Below, piece after piece: positions 57,399 to 64,000 of a stretch of 64,000 nt of DNA. A program made the translations under genes and the position numbers. The stretch comes from Gnetum montanum (Eukaryota; Streptophyta; Gnetopsida; Gnetales; Gnetaceae), in assembly GCA_015680685.1 (NCBI GenBank), contig MNCI01030629.1, positions 489,980 to 553,979 of the forward strand, in the 5' to 3' direction. The notes under the pieces are model-generated. The model did no database searches and was not told the DNA's origin. It saw only the letters and a list, made by a program, of their open reading frames with translations. The stretch's first letter is position 1. Each line of letters starts with the position of its first letter.

Positions 57399-58573
57399 TG
57401 TTGATGCATAAATTTTGGTTACATCAACACTTGGGGAAAAAGACTCGTTTTAGGAAACTATTGCCTACGATGCCTCCCATATGGGTACAAAAACCCAAGA
57501 ATAGTCTTAGCTAAAGAAGGTTATGTGACATTTTCAAAATAGTAAAAACTGGAAATTTTAATTAGAATGAGGATCTCAAATTCAACAATACAAAAGCCAA
57601 CCAAAATAAATTTTTCCTACTTCCTAGCTACTATCGTCATTTGTCACCGGTCCATTATGGATGCTACCATAGCCAACACTACTTGTAGCCACCAGATGAA
57701 GGACAGAGAGAGAAGAGGCTAGATGAAGGGGCTCATTGATGCATCTTTGATGTATAGAAAAAATATGCCCCATTACCAACACGAGATAGGAAAATTTTCC
57801 CTTGTTTAGAGAACCCTGCCGCGAATGCATCACATGCCAAAAATAGAATGAAATTATAGAACCCATGCCTACAACTGCTATTCTCAACTACTACATCATC
57901 TTAGCAAAGAGAGAGAGAGAGAGAGAATGAGCCACTAGATCCTGCTTTGACGTGCTAGTAGACACATTGCTATCTCCAGTCTTACATCTACCATCATCAT
58001 GGGTCTACCACAAAAAGGGAAAAGAAAATTATAGCCTCTTGGTTTCCTACTGAGATTGTTAACTATTGTCCATGCAGCTCTGCTACTGCTAACTATCATC
58101 AGTTTGTTGCCAAGAATAAAGAAAGAGGATTGCAAAACCCACCTACCGCACCCTCCATCCATGCGCTTCAACTACACCATTGTCACCCTAACAAAAACAA
58201 GAGAAGAGAGAGAGAAAAACCCATTATCATTGGTTTCTCAGCCCTTGGAGACCCCCTACCCATCTGCACATGTCTCAATGGAGAGAGATGTAGCTATTCA
58301 AAAAGAGAGCCCAATTTGTTAAGAAGGCCCTCACTCCCCCTCCTAACATTGTCTTTATTCTCTGCTTTATAGCTACTTACTAGTGACATTTCACCTCCTT
58401 ACACGTCAGTCCACCTTCCTGCATGTTGGTCCACCTCCCTGCACATCGATTCACCTTCTCACACATTGGTCTATATCCGCATGTTAACATTGCTTGGTGA
58501 AATGGTATATGATTTTACAAGATAGTTTTGTTGATCATGGCCCTTTGCAATATGGGCGAGGTTGGCCACAAAA
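57399..58573 (-). mobile_element. Element F LTR, copy 3
   Basis: Starts TGTTGATGCAT; the end CACAAAA corresponds to CACAACA. Has a GA microsatellite at about 57909-57926 and lacks about 8 bp near 58547 compared with copy 1. Confidence 0.8.
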
Positions 58574-58645
58574 CTTCCAAAATTAGTTTTTACTNTTGCA
58601 ATATGGGCGAGGTTGGCCACAAAACTTCCAAAATTAGTTTTTACT
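58545..58645. other. Assembly artefact: N between identical copies
   Basis: 50 bp at 58545-58594 are repeated exactly at 58596-58645 around a single N at 58595. The repeat spans the junction of element F and its host, which cannot be a natural duplication of the element; an unmerged contig overlap. Confidence 0.9.
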
Positions 58646-59149
58646 CCTTATCAAACATGGTATCTAAAGATTCTCATTTTAGCATAACTTGGGCATACAA
58701 TGTCCATTTCTAACATATGAATAGTCATTTCTAACATTTTTTAGCCTTCTAAACTCAATGGTAAGCTTAGATTTATTATTCAAGTATCTAATAATTCAAT
58801 GATATCTTAAGTCATGCCTAAGAAGATCATAACTTAGATTAACAAACCATGACTAACAATATAATTAATAGGACTAGCAAATCTAATCTCTTAAGCCATC
58901 CTAGGCCTTAAGATTAAGTGCTTAACCTTTGTGGATAGATAGTCTTAGATCACTAATCCCTACTATATCATTAGTTATACTATTGGAGTTAATGTCTTAG
59001 TGGGGTTGAAAGGTCATTAAGAGTTAAGGAAATGTAGCCAAATTGTTATCAATCCAACAAATCAATTGGTCAGTTGAAGCATCAACTATTGAATCACAAT
59101 GATCATGAAGATGTATACCAATTCAACCTATAACCAAATCATACAATAG
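58646..59149 (+). other. Element E interior, no recognised gene
   Basis: Homologous to 38620-39130 of element C ('gcatacaatgtccatttctaacatatgaatag' region versus C at 38670). Confidence 0.5.
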
Positions 59150-59410
59150 CAACATCATGAAAAATCATAATCTTGTTCCAGCAAGGTGTATGATACCCAT
59201 GAAGAGAAATAACCTAGGATAAAATCCAAGAATAATAATGAGAATTACATAATACAACAAGCTTGCAAGGTCCATAGCCAATAAAAGAAAACATCCATTA
59301 TGTCCACTATGGACCATGGACTAACTTGAGTATTGATGCCCATGTATCTTAGTAAAGTTACAAGATTTACCTATAGTTATGTTAGTATACTTGATATAAT
59401 TCTTCACGAC
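59150..59410 (+). pseudogene. CCR4/Angel-like frame, N-terminal fragment (element E)
   Basis: Matches the element C frame from its start codon region: MIPMKRNNLG then NPRIIMRIT, YNKLARSIANKRKHPLCPLW and HVS/ILVKLQDLP-like sequence, ending near the position of the LQEV motif. In C the same stretch reads KLMKRNDLDKNPRMKMKATT and YNVLARSLVSEKQHPLCPSW. Several stops. Truncated at about 59410 where the tandem array begins. It shows that the CCR4-like frame belongs to the element family rather than to one insertion. Confidence 0.75.
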
Positions 59411-59454
59411 AAGTATAAATATAATAAATCATCTAATAAGTGGTTCACAATCAT

Positions 59455-62400
59455 CTAGTCCTCCTAACAAAACAAAAATACTTATGGGAAATGATTTACT
59501 AATATCATAGTTCAAATGGGAACATGCATGGACATGCAACCTACAAGATGAAACAAGGATACCAAGCATGCATTATCACACCTAGGGAAACAATTTACGA
59601 AATATAGCATCTCATATGAAAACATGCAACCTCCAAGATGGAACAAGGATACCAAGCATGCACTATTACACTGAAGAAATGGTCTATGAAATATCATATC
59701 TCAAATTGAAACCTGCACATATGTGCAACCTCTAAGATGAAACAAGAATACCATGTGTGAACTATCAATCCTCCTAAAAAAACAAACATACTATGGGAAA
59801 CGGTCCATGAATATAGAATCTCGAATGGAAGCATGCATGGAGGTGCAAACTATAGGATGGAATGAGGATATAAAGCATGCACTATCACACTTAGGGAAAT
59901 GGTTTACAAAATATAGAATCTCAAATGGGGGCATGCACAAATGTGGAACCTTCAAGATGGGATGAGGATACCATGCATGAACTATCAATCCTCCTAACAA
60001 AACAAACATACTCATGGAAAATGATCCATGAATATAGCATCTCAAATGGAAACATGCATAGACATGCAACCTTAAGGATGAAATGTGGATACCAAGCATT
60101 TACTATCACATAGGAGGAAATGGTTTATGAAGATAGGATCTTCAATGGAAACATGCACAAACTTGTAACCTTCATGATGGAATGAGGATGCCAAGCATGA
60201 ACTATCAATCCTCCTAACAAAAAAAGCATACCTGTGGAAAATGGTCCATGAGTATATTATATCAAATGGAAACATGCATAGAAATGTAACCTCTAGGATG
60301 GACCAAAAATATCAAGCATGCACTATCACACCTAGGGAAATGGTTTATAAATAAAGCATCTTGAATAGAAACATGCACTGATGTGAAACCTATAGGATGG
60401 AATAAGCATACTAAGCATTCAATATCACACATGGAAAAATAGTTTACAAATATAACATCTTGAACGAGAACATGCATGGACATGCAATCTCCAGAATGAA
60501 TCGAGGATGCTAAGCATGAACTATTTGTCCTCCTAACAAAACAAGCATATTCGTGGGAAATAATCCTCAAATATATCATCTTGAATGGGAACATGCGTAG
60601 ATGTGCAATCTCCAAGAGGGAACGAAGATACCAAACATGCACTATCACACTTGGAAAAATGGTTTACAAAATATCACATCTAAAATGAGGACATGCATAG
60701 AAATCCAATCCATAGGATGGAATGAGGATACCAAGCATTCAATATCACACATGGGAAAATGATTACAAATATAGCATCTTGAATTGAAACATGCATGGAC
60801 ATGCAACCTCTAGGATGGAACGAGGATACCAAGCATGAACTATCATTCCTCCTAGCAAAACATGCATACTTGTTAGAAATAGTCTATGAATATATCATCT
60901 GGAACAAGAATAAGCAAAAATGTGTAACCGCTAGGATGGAAGAGGATACCAAGCATGCACTATCACACCTAGGAAAATAATTTATAAAATATAGCATCTC
61001 AAATGGGAACATGCATAGACATGCAATCTACAAGATGAAATGAGGATACCAAGCATGCACTATCCTAGAAAAATAGTTTGTGAAATATAACATCTTGAAT
61101 GAAAACATGCACAAACATGCAACCTGCAAGATGGAATAAGAATACTAAGCATGAACTATCGCACAGGGGGAAATGATGCACAAATATATCATCTCAAATG
61201 AGAACATGCATGGACATGCAACCTTCATATTAAATGAGGATACCAAAATGCATATCACAACTAGGGAAATGGTTTATGAAATATAGCATCTTGTATGGAA
61301 ACATGTATGAATGTGCAGCCTCTAGGATGGAATGAACATACCAAGCATGAACTATCACATAGGGGAAAATGATGCACAAATATATCATCTCAACTAAGAA
61401 CATGCATAGACATGTAGCCTTTAGGATGGAATGAGAAAATAAAAAATGCACTATCATATCTAGGAAAATAGTTGACAAAATAGAGCATTTGAAATGGGAA
61501 CATGCATGGACATGTAACATCCAAGGTGAAACAAGAATACCAAGCATATACTATTATACCTGGGGAAACATTTTATGAAATATAGCATCTTGAATAGGGA
61601 CATGTATGAATGTGAAATTCATAAGATGGAATGAGGATATCAAGCATTCAGTATCACACATAAGAAAACGGTTTATGAATATATCATCTTGAACTAGAAC
61701 ATGCACAAACATGTAACCTCCAAGATGAAACAAGGATACCAGGTACGAACTATCACACATGGGAAAACAATGCATGAATATATCATCTTGAACAAGAAAA
61801 TGCACTGATGTGCAACCTCCATGATGCAACAAAGATATCAAAAATCCACTATCATAACTAAGGAAATAATTTATGAAATATAGCCTCTTGAGTAAGAACA
61901 TGCATAGATGTGAAACATCCAAGATGGAATGAGGATTCCAAGCATGAACTATCACATACAGGGGAAATTGTGCATGAATAGATCATCTCAAATAGGAACA
62001 TGCACAAATGTATAATCTTCAAGATGGAACAAGGACACCAAAAATGCACTAACATAACTAGGGAAATAATTTATAAAATATAGCACCCCAAACAGGAACA
62101 TGCACAAATGTGTAACCTCTAGGATTCAAAAAGAATATCAAGCATGAACTATCACATAAGGGGAAATGGTGCACAAATATATCATCTCAAAAGGGAACAT
62201 GCATGGATGTGAAACCTTCCATATGGTACAAGAATACTAAAAATGCACTATCACAATTGGAAAAATGATTTATGAAATATAGCATCTTGAATGAGAACAT
62301 GCATGAATGACCTCCAGGATGGAATGATGATACCAAGACTAAACTATCATACAAGAAAAAATGGTGCACGAATATATAAACATGCACGAACATGCAACCT

Positions 62401-62630
62401 GTAAGATGAAATGAGGATATCAAATATGCACTATCACAACTAGGAAAATATTTTACGAAATACATCTCAAATAGAATATGCATGAATGTGAAACCTCTAA
62501 GATGGAACGAGGATACCAAGCATGAACTATCATACAAAGGGAAACTGTGCATGAATATATCATCTTAAATGGGAACATGCATGGATGTGCAACCTCTAGG
62601 ATGGAATGAGGATACCAAGCATGCCTGGTT
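59455..62630. repeat. Tandem array with 99-bp and 120-bp units
   Basis: About 28-30 diverged copies of a unit like 'aacatgcatggacatgcaacct' region - 'aggatggaatgaggatacca' - 'agcatgcactatcacaccta' - 'gggaaatggtttatgaaata' - 'tagcatctcaaatggg'. Two length classes are interspersed: about 99 bp, and about 120 bp with an extra 'ctcctaacaaaacaaacata' segment. Both are multiples of three, so the minus strand shows long open runs (60648-60262, 61955-61554, 62552-62187) with a repeating CDSACLVSSFHPGG theme. Probably non-coding minisatellite. Confidence 0.85.
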
Positions 62631-62631
62631 T

Positions 62632-64000
62632 TTTAAATGACATATGAAATCAGATAATATAGCCTTATTTTATCACATACCAGCAAAAAGTATTTTGCGT
62701 AATGGAATATACTTGGATTATGGGTTGCTTGAAAAAGCAACCTAAAATAAATCACCTAGCTATAATTCAACAAAATATGAAAATAGTATGATAAATTTTC
62801 TAGATTCTGTGAGTCTTCTCTCAATCTATGTATTCAACGAAAATGTGATATATGAAATTTTGTGACTGCATGTCGTGAAACCTCTCCCATGAGTGTTTTT
62901 TTATTTAACATATAAAATTAGAATATATGTCAATATTTTATTACATACTAGCAAAAAAGATACATCGTTTTTTGTACACTCTCCATAATGGAATATACTT
63001 GGAGTATGGGTTGCTTGGATGAGCAACCTAGAATAAAACACCTAACTATAATTTATATTACAAAGCCTATGAAATATGAAAATAGTAGGATAATTTTGCT
63101 AGATTTTTTGAGTCTTCTCTCAGTTTACATATTCAACGAAAACATGATATATGAAATTTAGTCACTTATATATGAAATCATTATCCCATTTTAATATGTA
63201 ACCTCTCACATGAGTGTTTTTTTATTTGACATATGAAATTAGAATATATGTTCATATTTTATTACATACCAGCAAAAAAGATACGAGTTTTTTCATACAT
63301 TCTCTATTATGGAACATTCTTGGATTATGGGTTGCTAAAACCTACAACTTGAAATGAAACAGCTAGCTGTAATTTATATTACAAATTCTATGAAATACGA
63401 AAATAGTAGGATACTTTTACTAGATTCTCTGAGTCTTCTCTTAGTCTATGTATTTAATGAAAATGAAACATATGAAATTCAATCACTTATAAACAAAATC
63501 ATTAGCCCATTTTAATGGGTTACATGATCATGCAACCTCTCACATGAGTGTTTTTTTAATTGACATATGAAATTAGAGTATACATCCATACCAGAAAAAA
63601 GGATATGAGTTTCTTCATACATTTTGCATAATGAAACATTCTTAAATTATGGGTTGCTCAGATGAGCACTTGGAATGAAACACCTAGCTATAATTTATAT
63701 TACAAATTCTATGAAATATGAAAATAGTAGAATAATTTTAATAGATTATATGAATCTTCTCTCAGTCTACATATTCAACAAAAACATGATATTTAAAATT
63801 TAGTCACTCATATACCAAATTATTATCCCATTTCACTGGGTTGCATAGGTGTGCAACCTCTTCCATGAGTTTTTTTTATTTGACATATGAAATTAGAGCA
63901 TACAACCTTATCTTATCACGTATGAACAAAAAATATGAGTTTTTTTGTACATTCTTCATAATGAAACATTTTTGGATTATGGTTCACTCAGACGAGCAAC
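62632..64000. repeat. Tandem array with about 320-bp unit, runs off the window
   Basis: Units begin near 62632, 62898, 63218, 63551 and 63868 with 'gttttttttatttgacatat' + 'gaaattaga'. Each contains 'ggattatgggttgct', 'aaaatagtaggata' and 'ctgagtcttctctcagtcta'. First unit is shorter (about 266 bp). It joins the previous array in register at a shared 'tgcaacctct' word. Confidence 0.85.

Larger units (their letters stand above)
54259..58573 (-). mobile_element. Element F: LTR-internal-LTR-internal-LTR
   Basis: Three copies of a 1.15-1.18 kb unit (54259-55439, 55847-56989, 57399-58573) are separated by two internal segments of 407 and 409 bp (55440-55846, 56990-57398). The unit starts TGTTGATGCAT and ends GGCCACAACA, so TGTTG/CAACA termini mark it as an LTR. 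Next to each internal left end is 'cttagcc(c/t)cca', the complement of a polypurine tract, and near each right end is an Asn-tRNA primer site, giving minus orientation. Flanks CTCCC (54254-54258) and CTTCC (58574-58578) are a likely duplication with one change. The internal region is too short to code, so it is non-autonomous. The empty site is visible in element C near 38590. The triple-LTR form implies unequal recombination. Confidence 0.8.

Noticed and set aside
61554-61955. 133-codon minus-strand frame in the tandem array as a gene
   Set aside because: Open only because unit length is a multiple of three; the frame shifts or stops in neighbouring units and has no start context or domain.

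Overview
This window looks like nuclear heterochromatin or intergenic DNA from a seed plant with a large genome. Evidence: overlapping Ty3/Gypsy LTR retrotransposons in all stages of decay, no intact host gene, AT-rich sequence with very few CpGs outside LTR promoter blocks, and primer-binding sites matching plant tRNAs. A large-genome lineage such as a gymnosperm is plausible but cannot be decided from the sequence. The assembly is draft: a 991-base N gap lies at 6039-7029, and two single Ns are flanked by exact duplications of about 50 bp.

Layout. 1-7511: element A, a minus-strand Asp-primer-type Gypsy relic with gag, no recognised pol and a large extra reading frame. 7512-8700: plus-strand integrase relic of a Tat-like element. 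12640-28590: plus-strand Tat-type gag, protease and RT/RNase H/second RNase H relic (element H), interrupted by about 9 kb of unrecognised AT-rich sequence holding decayed minus-strand frames, and by a solo LTR at 25889. 30246-59410: a four-level nest. Element E (5' LTR split at 30427/51723) contains D (30428-51722, minus strand, gag-PR-RT-RH-IN). D contains C (35692-47890, plus strand, same family as E). C contains B (39579-46130, minus strand, gag/PR only). Target-site duplications are exact for D (GTATT) and C (AAAGT) and one base off for B (GAAGT/GAAGC). A further element F (54259-58573) lies in E as LTR-internal-LTR-internal-LTR. 59455-64000: two tandem-repeat arrays.

Most notable: the C/E family has LTRs, a tRNA-Met-like primer site and a polypurine tract but no recognisable gag or pol. 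It carries an intron-free reading frame resembling a CCR4/Angel-type deadenylase (EEP nuclease). In C it is nearly complete and is split by B; in E an N-terminal fragment survives. Two copies in one family suggest a captured host mRNA that was amplified by retrotransposition. Elements A, B, D and the solo LTR share a promoter design: a TATA box next to a short palindromic block that differs completely between subfamilies.

No gene here appears functional as it stands. All protein calls come from translating decayed frames by eye; no database search was possible.
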